Positions 1 to 11,394 are shown, counted from the first letter of the stretch. The stretch is DNA of 64,000 nt from Streptomyces sp. CB02056 (GCF_001905545.1 NZ_LIPD01000002.1:248001-312000), one strand, 5' to 3'. The notes: a model not told the origin generated them from the letters alone. A program made the numbers and translations.

Positions 1-2268
1 CTGCGGCACGGCCGCTGGGCCGGCTACGCCGAGCTGCGCGACCGGGACGGCGCCCCGGTCGCCGTGGACGCCCGGATCTCCCTCCTGGTGGACGGCGACG
101 GCACCCCGTTCCTCCAGGTCAACATGGCCGAGGCGGCCGCCGTCCAGGCCGTCGAACGGGACCTCGCGGTGCGCGACGCGCTGTTCGAGCAGTCCCCGCT
201 GGGCATCGCCATCATGGATACCGGCCTGCGCTACACGGCCGTCAACCGGACCCTCGCCGAGATGAACGGCGTCGCCCCGGACGACCACGTCGGCCGCACC
301 ACCGGCGAGACCCTGCCGGAGCGGGCCGCCGACGAGATCACCGCCATCCAGCGCCAGGTGCTGGCCACCGGCGAGCCGGTCATCGACGTCACCCTGGCCT
401 CCCCGGTCACCACCCGGGCCGGCTACCGCTCGATCTCCTACAGCCGGATGACGGACCGCTCCGGCCGGGTGCTCGGCATCTCCGGCACCGTGATGGACGT
501 GACCGAGCGCTACCGGGCGGTCGCCAAGGTCGAGCACGCCCGGCGCCGGCTCTCGCTGCTCAACGAGTTCGGCTCCCGGGTCGGCGACCTGCTGGACGCC
601 TCCCGGATCGCCCAGGAGCTGGCCGGCTCGGTCGTCCCCCGGCTGACCGACCACTCGGCGGTGGTCCTGCTCCAGGCCGTCGCGCACGGTGACGACCTGC
701 CCCGGCACGGCCACGACCGGCGCACCTCGCTGCTCCAGCTCGGCACCGCCTCCGTCCAGGACGGCCCCGAGGTGGACGTGATGCTGCGCCGCGGCGCCCG
801 GATCACCTTCGCCGAGGAGTCGGTCTGCGGCCGGGTGCTGCGCACCGGCGTGCCCGAGCTGCTGTCCGGCGCCGACCAACTGGACGACGTCACCTACCCC
901 GGAGACCCGAAGATGCAGGCCGCCCGGGACCTGGGCGTGCACTCGATGCTGGTCGTGCCGCTGCGCGCCCGCGGCATCGTGATCGGCCTGCTGCTGGTCA
1001 GCCGGGCCGGCTACCGCGAGGGCTTCGACCGGGACGACCTGGCCTTCACCGTCGAACTGGCCGACCGGGCCGGCAGCTCGCTGGACAACGCCCGCCTCTA
1101 CGCCCGCGAGCGCACCGCCGCGCTCACCCTCCAGCGCACCCTGCTCCCGCAGCAGGTCCCGCAGCCCACCGGCGTCGAGGTCGCCTACCGGTACGTGCCC
1201 GGCAGCAGCGGCACCGAGGTCGGCGGCGACTGGTTCGACGTCATCCCGCTGCCCGGCGACCGCACCGCGCTGGTGGTCGGCGACGTGATGGGCCACGGCC
1301 TGCGGGCCGCCGCCACGATGGGACGGCTGCGCACCGCCGTCCGGGTGCTGGCCGCCCTCGACCTGCCGCCGGACGTCCTGCTGCGGCACGTCCACGAGCT
1401 GGCCGACGACCTCGCCCAGGGCCCGGACGAGGCGCTGCTGGCCACCTGCGTCTACGCGGTCTTCGACCCGGCGACGGCCCGGCTCACCGTCGCCAAGGCC
1501 GGGCACATCCCGCCGGTGCTGGTGGTGCCGGGCGAGGACGCCGCGGAGCCGACCCGCACCGGCGGCCCGCTGCGCGGCGGCGCCGGCCGCATCCTCGACC
1601 TGCCCTCCGGCGCCCCGCTCGGGGTGGGCGGAGTCCCGTTCGAGTCGGTCGAACTGAAGATCCCCGAGGGCAGCCTGCTGGCGCTGTGCACCGACGGCCT
1701 GGTCGAGTCCCGGGACAAGGACCTGGACGTCGGCCTCGGCCGGCTGGTCACCGTGCTCCAGGGGCCGCACGCCTCCATCCAGGCCGCCTGCGAGGCGGTG
1801 CTGGACACCATGGAGCAGGGCCGGGAGCCGGACGACGTCGCGCTGCTGCTGGCCCGGCTCGGCCACGGCCAGGCCGGCACCCCGACGGCGGGCTGGACCC
1901 TGCCGGCCGAGCCCACCGCCGTCTCCCGGGCCCGCCGGCTGGTCCGCGCCACCCTCGTCGAGTGGGGCGTCGAGGAGCTCACCGACACCGCCGAGCTGCT
2001 GGTCAGCGAGCTGGTCACGAACGCCGTCCGGTACGCCAGCGCCCCCATCGGGGTGCGGCTGACGCTCGGTGAGACGCTGCTGGTCGAGATCTCCGACCCG
2101 CTGCCCGACCCGCCCCGGGAGCGGCACGCGGCCGAGGCCGACGAGGGCGGGCGCGGTCTGGAGCTGGTCCACCGGCTGGCACTGCGCTGGGGCGCCCGGG
2201 CCGAGGGCATCGGCAAGGTGGTCTGGTTCGAGCAGGCGCTGCCGGGTAGTGAGCCCGATGGATCGTGA
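1..2268 (+). CDS. PAS-GAF-SpoIIE phosphatase-HATPase regulator (5' truncated)
   Basis: Open from the first base, so the start lies outside the window; 755 residues are visible. The order is a PAS fold (about 55-170), a GAF fold (about 200-365), a PP2C/SpoIIE phosphatase with the metal-site motif GGDWFDV near residue 408 and the CTDGLVESR strand, and a C-terminal HATPase_c/RsbW-like domain with N-box SELVTNAVRYA near 668 and G-box DEGGRGLEL near 714. Family knowledge: such proteins dephosphorylate anti-sigma-factor antagonists in partner-switching pathways, while the HATPase part may act as an anti-sigma kinase. No antagonist or sigma gene adjoins it, so partners are unknown. The next gene is a paralogue with nearly the same plan. 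The domain calls are firm; the pathway is inferred. Confidence 0.9.
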   Translation: MRHGRWAGYAELRDRDGAPVAVDARISLLVDGDGTPFLQVNMAEAAAVQAVERDLAVRDALFEQSPLGIAIMDTGLRYTAVNRTLAEMNGVAPDDHVGRTTGETLPERAADEITAIQRQVLATGEPVIDVTLASPVTTRAGYRSISYSRMTDRSGRVLGISGTVMDVTERYRAVAKVEHARRRLSLLNEFGSRVGDLLDASRIAQELAGSVVPRLTDHSAVVLLQAVAHGDDLPRHGHDRRTSLLQLGTASVQDGPEVDVMLRRGARITFAEESVCGRVLRTGVPELLSGADQLDDVTYPGDPKMQAARDLGVHSMLVVPLRARGIVIGLLLVSRAGYREGFDRDDLAFTVELADRAGSSLDNARLYARERTAALTLQRTLLPQQVPQPTGVEVAYRYVPGSSGTEVGGDWFDVIPLPGDRTALVVGDVMGHGLRAAATMGRLRTAVRVLAALDLPPDVLLRHVHELADDLAQGPDEALLATCVYAVFDPATARLTVAKAGHIPPVLVVPGEDAAEPTRTGGPLRGGAGRILDLPSGAPLGVGGVPFESVELKIPEGSLLALCTDGLVESRDKDLDVGLGRLVTVLQGPHASIQAACEAVLDTMEQGREPDDVALLLARLGHGQAGTPTAGWTLPAEPTAVSRARRLVRATLVEWGVEELTDTAELLVSELVTNAVRYASAPIGVRLTLGETLLVEISDPLPDPPRERHAAEADEGGRGLELVHRLALRWGARAEGIGKVVWFEQALPGSEPDGS

Positions 2269-2421
2269 GCGGAACGAACAGCAGGGGAGCGGGGTCGCAT
2301 ATGCCATCGGGCGCTCAGGGGGAGCGCGCGCTCCGGAAGGGGGCGCGAGCGTGGCATTGTGGTTGCGCGGGCGGTAGGACAAAAACCTTCGCCCGATCTG
2401 ATGTTGTGATGTTGAGGGCGT

Positions 2422-5097
2422 GTGAACGTACCCCTCGATGATGAATACTCGGTCTTCTCGACATCCGGACGGTCGCGGGTTGGAGGGGTCGGTCCGTTGA
2501 ACAGCACTCCGGCGCGGAGCGTGTCGCCGAGCAGCAGCGGTCATGCCGCTGTACCCGGGCAGGCCGGTTCCGCGCACCTGTCCGTACCGGACGGCGCGGT
2601 CGCCGGGCGCGGCCACCACCCCGTCGCCGAGGACCGCGCCTGGGGCGCCGGCGACCCCGGCTCGATCTACGACTACATCCGGGTCGCCACCTTCGCGATC
2701 GGCCCCGACGGGCGGATCAGCCAGTGGAGCGAGCGCGCCGCCGAGTTCTTCGGCATCCCGGCCGCCGAGGCCGTCGGCGCCGACCCGGTCACCACCTTCG
2801 TCCCCCGCGAGCTCTGGCAGCGCGGCCGGGCCCGGCTGGAGCGCACCCTGGCGGGCGAGGAGTGGGTCGGCACCACCCCGTACCGGGACGCCGACGGCGG
2901 CGAGGGCCTCGCAGAGCTCTACCTGATGCCCGACAGCGCCCTGCCCACCGCGGGCGCCACCTGCCTGGCCGTCGACCTCGGGCGGCTGCGCCGGATCGAG
3001 ACCGACCTGGCCGCCTCCGAGGCCGTCTTCGGGCAGACGCCCACCGGCTTCGTGCTGTTCGACGACCGGCTGCGGCTGCAGCGGGTCAACGACGCCTTCG
3101 CCTCCGGGATGGGACTGGTCCCCACCGACCTGGAGGGCCTCACCCCGCACGACCTCTTCCCGCCGTCCGAGGCGGACCGGCTCACCGCCGCCCTGCGCAA
3201 GGTCGTGGCCACCGGCGAGCCCGTCTTCGACCTGCGCTTCCACGGCGCCGTCCCGACCCGCGAGGGCAACCGGCTCTGGGCCGTCTCGCTGTACCGCCTG
3301 AACGGCTCCGCCGGGCAGACCATGGGCGTGGCCGGGCAGGTCTCCGACGTCACCAGCCGGCACGTCGCCGAGCGCGAGGCCGACGGGGTGCGCCGCAACC
3401 TGGCCCTGCTCAACGAGGCCAGCGCGCACATCGGCTCCACGCTCGACCTGGAGACCACCGCCAAGGAACTGCTGGACGTCGTCGTCCCGCCGTTCTGCGA
3501 CCTCGCGACCGTCGACCTCTACACCGCGCTGCTCTCCGGCGAGACCGTGCCCAGCGCCGGCCGGCTCGGCGACACCGTGCTCACCGACGGCAGCGGCGAA
3601 CTGCGCCGGGTCGCCGTCTCCAGCGTGGTCGGCGGCGCCTCCTCGGTGCTCGGCTCGGTCACCGGCCTGCCGATCGCCGAGGCCGGCGGCACCCTCTGCT
3701 ACCCGCGCCGCTCCCCGCACGCCCGGGCGCTGCGCACCGGCCGCAGCGTCGTCCCCGAGCCCGGGCGCGACCCGCTGCTGCGCTCCACCCTGATCGTCCC
3801 GCTGGTCGCCCGCGACCAGGTGCTCGGCCTCGTCCAGCTCTCCCGGGCGATCGGCAGCGAGCCCTTCGACGCCCGCGACGTCGCGATCGCCGAGGAACTG
3901 GTCGCCCGCGCCGCCGTCTGCATCGACAACGCCCGGCTCTACCGGCGCGAGCACGAGCGGGCGCTGATCCTCCAGCGCAGCCTGCTGCCCCCGGGCAACC
4001 CGGCCGCCAGCGGCCTGGAGATCGCCTGCCGCTACCTGCCCAGCAACAACAACACCGAGGTCGGCGGCGACTGGTTCGACGTCATCCCGCTGCCCGGCAA
4101 CCGCACCGCGCTGGTCATCGGCGACGTGATGGGCCGCGGACTGCGCGCCGCCGTCGCGATGGGCCAGCTGCGCACCGCCGTCCGAACCCTGGCGATGCTC
4201 GACCTCGACCCCGCCGAGGTGCTCGGCGCCCTGGACGAGATCGCCCGCGGCCTCGGCGACGACTCGGTGCCGGCCGGCCCGCCCACCCCGTACGGGCGGC
4301 TCACCTCGACGGCCGACGAGGAGGCCCGCGAGGTCTACCTGGCGACCTGCGTCTACGCGGTCTACGACGCCGTCACCCGCCGCTGCGTCTTCGCCAACGC
4401 CGGCCACCTGCCGCCCGTCCTGCTCAGCCCCGGCGAGAGCTCCCGGATGCTCGACGTGCCGCCCGGTCTGCCGCTCGGCGTCGGCGGCGAGCCCTTCGAG
4501 GAGGTCGAGCTGACCCTCCCGGACGGAGCCGTGCTCGCGCTCTACACCGACGGCCTGGTGGAGAGCCGCAAGCACCAGCTGGACGAGGGCCTGCGGGCCT
4601 TCCGCTCCGCGCTCTCCGACGGGGGCAAGGGGCTGGAGGACCTCTGCGACCACGTGCTCGGCGAGCTCAACCCGCACCACGGCGAGGACGACATCGCCCT
4701 GCTGATGGCCAAGGTGCACGCCTTCCCCGAGGACGCCGTCGGCAACTGGTTCCTGCCGCCCGAGCCCACCTCGGTGGCCAAGGCCCGCGAGCTGGCGTGC
4801 AGCTGGCTGCTCGCCCGGGGGCTGGACGAGCTGGTCGACACCACCGAGCTGCTGGTCAGCGAGCTGGTCACCAACGCGCTCAAGCACGGGCGGGGCGAGA
4901 TCCGGCTGCGGCTGCTGCGCGAGCGCGGCCTGGTCTGCGAGGTCTGGGACGACGGCTACGCGCAGCCCCGGCAGCGGCGCGCGCAGGAGACCGACGAGGG
5001 CGGGCGCGGCCTGCAGCTGGTCAGCCTGCTGGCCGAGCGCTGGGGCAGCCGGCGCACGCCCAAGGGCAAGATCGTCTGGTTCGAGCTCGGGCTGTAA
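2422..5097 (+). CDS. Dual-PAS, GAF, SpoIIE phosphatase, HATPase regulator
   Basis: 891 residues from GTG 2422. After a low-complexity Ser/Pro N-terminus come two PAS-like folds (about 75-180 and 200-305), a GAF fold (about 315-500), a PP2C/SpoIIE domain with GGDWFDVIPLPG near 548 and YTDGLVESR, and a HATPase_c domain with SELVTNALKHG near 810 and DEGGRGLQLV near 858. It is soluble, a probable sensor-output protein of a partner-switching cascade. An in-frame TTG at 2497 has GGAGG 10 nt upstream, whereas GTG 2422 has only GAGGG 3 nt away, so the true start may be 2497. It is paralogous to the preceding gene and separated from it by about 150 bp, perhaps transcribed alone. Confidence 0.9.
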   Translation: MNVPLDDEYSVFSTSGRSRVGGVGPLNSTPARSVSPSSSGHAAVPGQAGSAHLSVPDGAVAGRGHHPVAEDRAWGAGDPGSIYDYIRVATFAIGPDGRISQWSERAAEFFGIPAAEAVGADPVTTFVPRELWQRGRARLERTLAGEEWVGTTPYRDADGGEGLAELYLMPDSALPTAGATCLAVDLGRLRRIETDLAASEAVFGQTPTGFVLFDDRLRLQRVNDAFASGMGLVPTDLEGLTPHDLFPPSEADRLTAALRKVVATGEPVFDLRFHGAVPTREGNRLWAVSLYRLNGSAGQTMGVAGQVSDVTSRHVAEREADGVRRNLALLNEASAHIGSTLDLETTAKELLDVVVPPFCDLATVDLYTALLSGETVPSAGRLGDTVLTDGSGELRRVAVSSVVGGASSVLGSVTGLPIAEAGGTLCYPRRSPHARALRTGRSVVPEPGRDPLLRSTLIVPLVARDQVLGLVQLSRAIGSEPFDARDVAIAEELVARAAVCIDNARLYRREHERALILQRSLLPPGNPAASGLEIACRYLPSNNNTEVGGDWFDVIPLPGNRTALVIGDVMGRGLRAAVAMGQLRTAVRTLAMLDLDPAEVLGALDEIARGLGDDSVPAGPPTPYGRLTSTADEEAREVYLATCVYAVYDAVTRRCVFANAGHLPPVLLSPGESSRMLDVPPGLPLGVGGEPFEEVELTLPDGAVLALYTDGLVESRKHQLDEGLRAFRSALSDGGKGLEDLCDHVLGELNPHHGEDDIALLMAKVHAFPEDAVGNWFLPPEPTSVAKARELACSWLLARGLDELVDTTELLVSELVTNALKHGRGEIRLRLLRERGLVCEVWDDGYAQPRQRRAQETDEGGRGLQLVSLLAERWGSRRTPKGKIVWFELGL

Positions 5098-5190
5098 CGG
5101 CCCGGAGCGGTGGGCCGGACGGGTGCAGTCGCCCGGCCGCCCGCCGTGTCGGCACGGGCCGGGTGCCCGGGGCGGCGTTCGATGGCCGCC

Positions 5191-6981
5191 ATGCGCGTCC
5201 GCCAGCTCACCGCCGCAGCCGCCGCGCTGCTGCTCGCCGCCGGTCTCGGCGGCTGCTCCGACGACCCGGGCCCCGCCCGCACCCCCGCCGCCGTACCCGC
5301 CCCGGCCGAGCCCACCGCCACCACCGGGGACGTCGGGCCGGTCGACCGCGCCGCCGTCCGGGACGGCGGCACGCTGCGCTGGGCCCTCGACCGCGTCCCG
5401 GCCACGCTGAACGTCTACCAGGGCGCGGCGACCGCCGACTCGGCGCTGCTCGCCCACGCGCTGTACCCCTCGCTGTTCCGGCCCGACGAGCACGGCCGGC
5501 TCGCCCCCGACCCGGACTACCTGGAGGGCGCCGAGTCCACCCCGCCCGGGCAGTCGCCGCAGGTGGTGACGTACCGGCTGAACCCGCGCGCCGTCTGGAG
5601 CGACGGCACCCCGGTCTCGGCCGCCGACCTCGACGCCCAGCGGACCGCGCTGTCCGGCCTGGACCCCGCGTACCGGGGCGGGCGGGCGGCCGGGTACGAC
5701 GCCGTCGAGTCGGTCGCCCCGGGCGCCGACCCGCACGAGGTGCGGGTGACCTTCCGGCGGCCGTACGCGGAGTGGCGCTCGCTGTTCGGGCCGCTCTACC
5801 CGGCCGCCGAGACGGCCACCCCGGCCGACTTCGACCGGCCGAGCGCCGGGCCGTACACCCTCTCCCGGTACGACGCCGAGGGCGGGACGGTCACCGTGGT
5901 GCGCAACCCGCTCTGGTGGGGCGAGCCGGCGAAGGCCGACCGGATCGACTTCCTCGCCTCGCCGCCCGAGCAGCGGCTGGACGCGCTGGACCAGGACCGG
6001 CTGGACGTCGCCCCGCTCACCGCGGCGGTGGACCGGGCGGTGCCCGCCCCGGCCGCCGATGCCTCCACCGCTCCCGCCTCCGCCTCACCCTCCGTCGCGC
6101 CGCCGCCCGAGGCCGCGCCCGAGTCGGCGGCGCTGGCACTGCGGCGGGCCGAGTCACTGCCAGGCGTCACCGTGCACCGGGCCGCCGCGGCCTCGCTCAC
6201 CCAGCTCACCCTCAACGCCGAGCGCGCCCCGCTGACCGACCCGCTGGTGCGCCGAGCCCTCACCCGGGCCGTCGACCGGCAGCGGATCGCCGCCGCCGCG
6301 CTCACCCCGCTCGGCCTGCCCGCCGCGCCGCTCGGCAGCCACCTGCTCGCCGGCGACCAGGAGGGCTACCGGGACAACAGCGGCGCGGTCGACCAGGCGG
6401 ACCCGGGCCTGCTGCTGGACGAGGCGGGCTGGATGCGGCCCACCGGCGGGGGCGTCCGGAGCAGGGGCGGCAAGCCGCTCTCCCTCTCGCTGCTGCTCCC
6501 GGCCGGTTCGGCGACCGCCAAGCGCACCGCCGACGCGCTCACCGCCGGCCTCGGGGACGCCGGGATCGCGGTGCGGCAGGTGCCCGTGCCCGCCGAGTCC
6601 TTCGTCGGGGAGCACCTGGCGGCCGGGGACTACGACCTCGCGCTCTTCTCCCGGCCGGTCGGCCCCAGCCCGGCGAGCGAACAGCGCCCCGCCTACGCCA
6701 AGCCCCGGCCGGACCCCGACGGCGTGCCGGACCCGGGCGGCAACTTCGGCCGCGGCGGCACCGAGGAGATCGACCGGCTGTTCGATCGGGCGGCCGCCGA
6801 ACCGGACCCGGCGGCCCGGCTCGTCCTGCTCCAGGAGGCGGACGTACGGATCTGGCAGCTCGGGCACTCGGTGCCGCTCTACCAGCGGCCGGAGCTGGTC
6901 GGGGTCCGGACCGGGGTGGTCGGCGCGGGCGCGTACGGCTTCGGGTGGCCGCGCTTCCAGGACGTGGGCTGGGGCGGGTAG
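5191..6981 (+). CDS. ABC peptide-type substrate-binding lipoprotein (orphan)
   Basis: 596 residues. The N-terminus is a lipoprotein signal: MRVRQ n-region, Ala/Leu core and lipobox LGGC with the lipidated Cys22. The body is an SBP_bac_5 (family 5, OppA-like) domain, with the typical early segment AVWSDGTPVSAADLDA and the HLLAGDQEGYRDNS stretch shared with the lipoprotein at 22665-24377. A Pro/Ala-rich insert near residues 285-310 is unusual. ATG 5191 gives the shortest clean signal peptide; ATG 5182 and GTG 5110 are also in frame. No permease adjoins it, so it either feeds one of the Opp systems downstream or has a sensing role. The ligand is unknown. Confidence 0.85.
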   Translation: MRVRQLTAAAAALLLAAGLGGCSDDPGPARTPAAVPAPAEPTATTGDVGPVDRAAVRDGGTLRWALDRVPATLNVYQGAATADSALLAHALYPSLFRPDEHGRLAPDPDYLEGAESTPPGQSPQVVTYRLNPRAVWSDGTPVSAADLDAQRTALSGLDPAYRGGRAAGYDAVESVAPGADPHEVRVTFRRPYAEWRSLFGPLYPAAETATPADFDRPSAGPYTLSRYDAEGGTVTVVRNPLWWGEPAKADRIDFLASPPEQRLDALDQDRLDVAPLTAAVDRAVPAPAADASTAPASASPSVAPPPEAAPESAALALRRAESLPGVTVHRAAAASLTQLTLNAERAPLTDPLVRRALTRAVDRQRIAAAALTPLGLPAAPLGSHLLAGDQEGYRDNSGAVDQADPGLLLDEAGWMRPTGGGVRSRGGKPLSLSLLLPAGSATAKRTADALTAGLGDAGIAVRQVPVPAESFVGEHLAAGDYDLALFSRPVGPSPASEQRPAYAKPRPDPDGVPDPGGNFGRGGTEEIDRLFDRAAAEPDPAARLVLLQEADVRIWQLGHSVPLYQRPELVGVRTGVVGAGAYGFGWPRFQDVGWGG

Positions 6982-7334
6982 GGCTTCCCCGGCGGGGCGG
7001 CGCACGGCGTCGGCGGACGCCTCCCGGAGACCGCTCCGGGGGCGTCCGCTCGTTGCGTCGGCCGGGCCGTCGGGGCACGAACGGAAGGGGGCCGGAGCCC
7101 GGTCGCCGGGTGGGCGCCGTGTGATCCGCCTGTGATCTTGATCCCCTGCGACCTGCTCGTTTCTGCTCACCTGGGCGCTTCCCCGTACGATAGGAGGAAG
7201 CCGAGGCATGTCGATATGCCCGGCGGGTGGACCGGTAGTAGCAGGCGGAACGGGTGGCAGCGGCCGAAAGGGCCGCAAGTGCGCGTCTCGCGGCCGGGCG
7301 CCGTAACCCACGATTCCGGGAGAATCCGCTAGGC
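6982..7334 (+). promoter_or_regulatory. Intergenic region and probable typA leader
   Basis: 353 bp without a convincing gene. It holds the stem-loop at 7013-7049, a TACGAT -10-like hexamer at 7187-7192, and downstream of that a leader of about 140 nt with an inverted repeat GGCAT/ATGCC (7205-7220) and a hairpin GCGGCC-GAAAG-GGCCGC (7260-7276). No good -35 is visible. A 66-codon frame at 7132-7332 crosses all of this and looks accidental. Confidence 0.4.
7013..7049 (+). terminator. Stem-loop terminator after orphan binding protein
   Basis: Arms GCGGACGCC (7013-7021) plus CCGGAG (7024-7029) pair with CTCCGG (7034-7039) plus GGCGTCCGC (7041-7049), with a small internal loop and an ACCG apical loop. 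It lies 32 nt after the stop. No U-tract follows, as is common for high-GC actinobacterial terminators. Confidence 0.6.
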
Positions 7335-9239
<1,905 letters not shown>

Positions 9240-9275
9240 TCCGGACGCACTGAACGGCCATTGGCCGGAATGATT

Positions 9276-9312
9276 CGCCCCCCTTTCCCATGGAGAGGGG
9301 GGCGAACTTTTT
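9276..9312 (+). terminator. Intrinsic terminator of typA
   Basis: CGCCCCCC (9276-9283) pairs with GGGGGGCG (9297-9304) around a 13-nt loop, followed by TTTTT at 9308-9312. It lies 36 nt after the typA stop and is a textbook rho-independent terminator, rare in this GC-rich setting. Confidence 0.85.
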
Positions 9313-9370
9313 CAACTACTCCAAGTTGTCGGGGCCGCTATTCACGGAATAGCGCTCATCACACCCAGGT

Positions 9371-9414
9371 GTCCGCTGAGCGGACGTGACAGTTCGTCAT
9401 CCGTGACGACTGTC
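9371..9414 (+). promoter_or_regulatory. Nested inverted repeats upstream of Opp operon 1
   Basis: GTCCGCT-G-AGCGGAC at 9371-9385 is a perfect 7+7 inverted repeat. Immediately after it, GACAGTTCGTCA (9388-9399) faces TGACGACTGTC (9404-9414), a 12/11-nt imperfect hairpin. They sit about 260-300 bp before the first binding-protein gene, in the AT-richest stretch of the window. Operator or leader structure is an inference. Confidence 0.5.
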
Positions 9415-9531
9415 CGTTTGGTGCCTGTCTGGCTATGTCTCAAATGTCCGGTTTTCGAAACTTACCGACTGTTCATGTGACCTAATTGAGATCGTCACTG
9501 GTCACTTTCGTGTCCGTGCGTGACGGATAGT
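9386..9531 (+). promoter_or_regulatory. GTGAC/GTCAC motif cluster and promoter region
   Basis: Six GTGAC or GTCAC pentamers lie at 9386, 9403, 9477, 9494, 9501 and 9520; the 9477/9494 pair forms an inverted repeat. A GATAGT -10-like hexamer is at 9526-9531, without a clear -35. The remaining bases from 9313 to 9670 hold no gene. The cluster suggests cooperative binding of a regulator upstream of the oligopeptide operon. Confidence 0.4.
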
Positions 9532-9670
9532 GGGTGCAGTCAGGCTCGGGTCAAGGGTGAACGCGCAGGGGTGCGCGCCGAAACCACGAGCGCGGACGGC
9601 ACAGCGGGTCCGGTGGGAACCGTTCCGCAGTGCCCTCCTCGTTGCAACGTCGAATTCAGGAGGCACACCG

Positions 9671-11314
9671 ATGCGCGGTGCGAGCCAGGCCAAGTGGGTT
9701 GTCGCAGCTGTTGCTGTCGCCCTCGCTGCGACTGCGTGCAGCAGCAGCGACTCCTCCGGGGGCAGCTCCGACAGCGCTGCGGTCGACCCGGGCGCCAGCT
9801 TCAGCTACCAGAGCGCGGAGCCGCAGCGCCCGCTCCAGCCGGCCAACGCCATGGAGAACCAGGGCGGCCGTATCGTCAAGCAGCTCTTCAAGGGCCTCGT
9901 CGACTACGACCCCGCGACCGGTGCGCTGCGCAACCAGGTGGCCGACAAGATCGAGACCACCGACGCCAAGAACTACACCGTCACGCTGAAGTCCGGTTGG
10001 ACCTTCCACGACGGCACCCCGGTCACCGCCAAGTCCTTCGTGAGCTCCTGGAACTGGTCGGCCAACCCGAAGAACAACCAGATCAACTCGGACTGGTTCT
10101 CCGACATCGTCGGCTACGACGCGGTCCACCCGGACAAGGACAAGGGTGACCCGACGGCCACCGAGATGTCCGGTCTGAAGGTCGTCGACGACACCCACTT
10201 CACGATCGAACTGTCCACCCCGGTCTCGTACTTCACGTACAAGCTCGGCTACTCGGCCTTCTTCCCGCTGCCCGAGGGCTTCTTCACCGACCCGGCCGGC
10301 TACGGCCAGAAGCCGGTCGGCAACGGCCCCTACAAGTTCGTCTCGTGGGAGCACAACAAGGCCATCACGCTGGCCGCCTACGACAAGTACACGGGCATCG
10401 ACAAGCCGAAGAACGGCGGCGTCGTCTTCCGGAACTACACCGCCGGTGAGGCCGCGTACAAGGACCTGATGTCCGACACCCTGGACGTCCTGGACCAGGT
10501 CGACTCGACCGACCTGCCGAAGTACAAGGACGACCTGGGCAAGCGCGCGGTCGACCAGCCGCAGGGCGCCATCCAGAACATCTCCTTCGCGCTGTACCAG
10601 GGCGACTGGAACGCGCAGGGCAAGGAGAAGGTCCGTCAGGGCCTCTCGATGGCGATCGACCGCGACACCATCACCAAGACCGTGCTGAACGGCAACCGCA
10701 TCCCCGCCGACTCGTTCGTGGCGCCCGGCGTCATGGGCTACAAGGCCGGCACCTGCGGCGACGCCTGCAAGTTCAACCCGGAGAAGGCCAAGCAGCTCAT
10801 CACCGAGGGCGGCGGCGTTCCCGGCGGCAAGATCACCATCCTGTACAACTCCGACGGCAGCCACAAGGAGTGGGTGGACGCGGTCTGCAACTCGATCCGC
10901 CAGTCGGTCGGCGTCGAGTGCCTCGGTGACCCGAAGCCGGACTTCAAGACCTCGCGTGACCTGGTCACCAACAAGCAGGTCCAGAGCATGATGCGTACCG
11001 GCTGGGTGCAGGACTACCCGCTGAACGCCAACTTCCTGCGCGACGTCTACGGCACCGGTGCCGCGGCCAACGACGGCAGCTACTCCAGCCCGGAGTTCGA
11101 CAAGCTGTCGAAGGAGGCGGACGCCGCCACCACGGTCGAGAAGACCGCGGAGCTCTACCAGCAGGCCGAGGCCGTTCTGGCCAAGGACATGCCGGCCATC
11201 CCGCTCTGGTACTACAAGACCAGCTCCGGCTACTCCAAGAACGTCCAGAACGTGAAGTTCAACTCCTTCGGCGACCCGGTCTACACCGACGTCGAGGTCA
11301 AGAAGAAGAAGTAA
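9671..11314 (+). CDS. Oligopeptide-binding lipoprotein, Opp operon 1
   Basis: 547 residues from ATG 9671, with AGGAGG 7 nt upstream. It has a lipoprotein signal with lipidated Cys23 (ATAC lipobox, followed by a Ser/Gly linker) and an SBP_bac_5 domain containing the family segment GWTFHDGTPVTAKSFVSSWN. It captures oligopeptides at the outer membrane face and delivers them to the permeases encoded next. BldKB of Streptomyces coelicolor, needed for aerial growth signalling, is the best-known relative, but orthology cannot be assigned because a second near-identical system follows. A stem-loop separates it from the permease gene, so it may be made in excess of the membrane part. Confidence 0.92.
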   Translation: MRGASQAKWVVAAVAVALAATACSSSDSSGGSSDSAAVDPGASFSYQSAEPQRPLQPANAMENQGGRIVKQLFKGLVDYDPATGALRNQVADKIETTDAKNYTVTLKSGWTFHDGTPVTAKSFVSSWNWSANPKNNQINSDWFSDIVGYDAVHPDKDKGDPTATEMSGLKVVDDTHFTIELSTPVSYFTYKLGYSAFFPLPEGFFTDPAGYGQKPVGNGPYKFVSWEHNKAITLAAYDKYTGIDKPKNGGVVFRNYTAGEAAYKDLMSDTLDVLDQVDSTDLPKYKDDLGKRAVDQPQGAIQNISFALYQGDWNAQGKEKVRQGLSMAIDRDTITKTVLNGNRIPADSFVAPGVMGYKAGTCGDACKFNPEKAKQLITEGGGVPGGKITILYNSDGSHKEWVDAVCNSIRQSVGVECLGDPKPDFKTSRDLVTNKQVQSMMRTGWVQDYPLNANFLRDVYGTGAAANDGSYSSPEFDKLSKEADAATTVEKTAELYQQAEAVLAKDMPAIPLWYYKTSSGYSKNVQNVKFNSFGDPVYTDVEVKKKK

Positions 11315-11340
11315 TCGGTCGGCACCGCCTGACCCGGTGA

Positions 11341-11394
11341 CAACGGCCGGTGCCCGTCCATCCCCACAAGGGCGAGGACTGGCACCGGCCGTTG
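11341..11394 (+). promoter_or_regulatory. Intra-operon stem-loop between binding protein and permease
   Basis: CAACGGCCGGTGCC (11341-11354) and GGCACCGGCCGTTG (11381-11394) are perfect 14-nt complements around a 26-nt loop, with no U-tract. In binding-protein operons such structures act as partial terminators or 3'-end stabilisers that raise binding protein over permease. That role is inferred here. Confidence 0.75.

Noticed and set aside
2724..7124. Open frame of 1466 codons on the plus strand
   Set aside because: It overlaps the phosphatase and lipoprotein genes in another frame and translates to Arg/Ala/Pro/Gly-rich low complexity, a usual shadow in high-GC DNA.
7132..7332. 66-codon gene before typA
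   Set aside because: It crosses the likely promoter and leader hairpins, lacks a ribosome-binding site and looks accidental.
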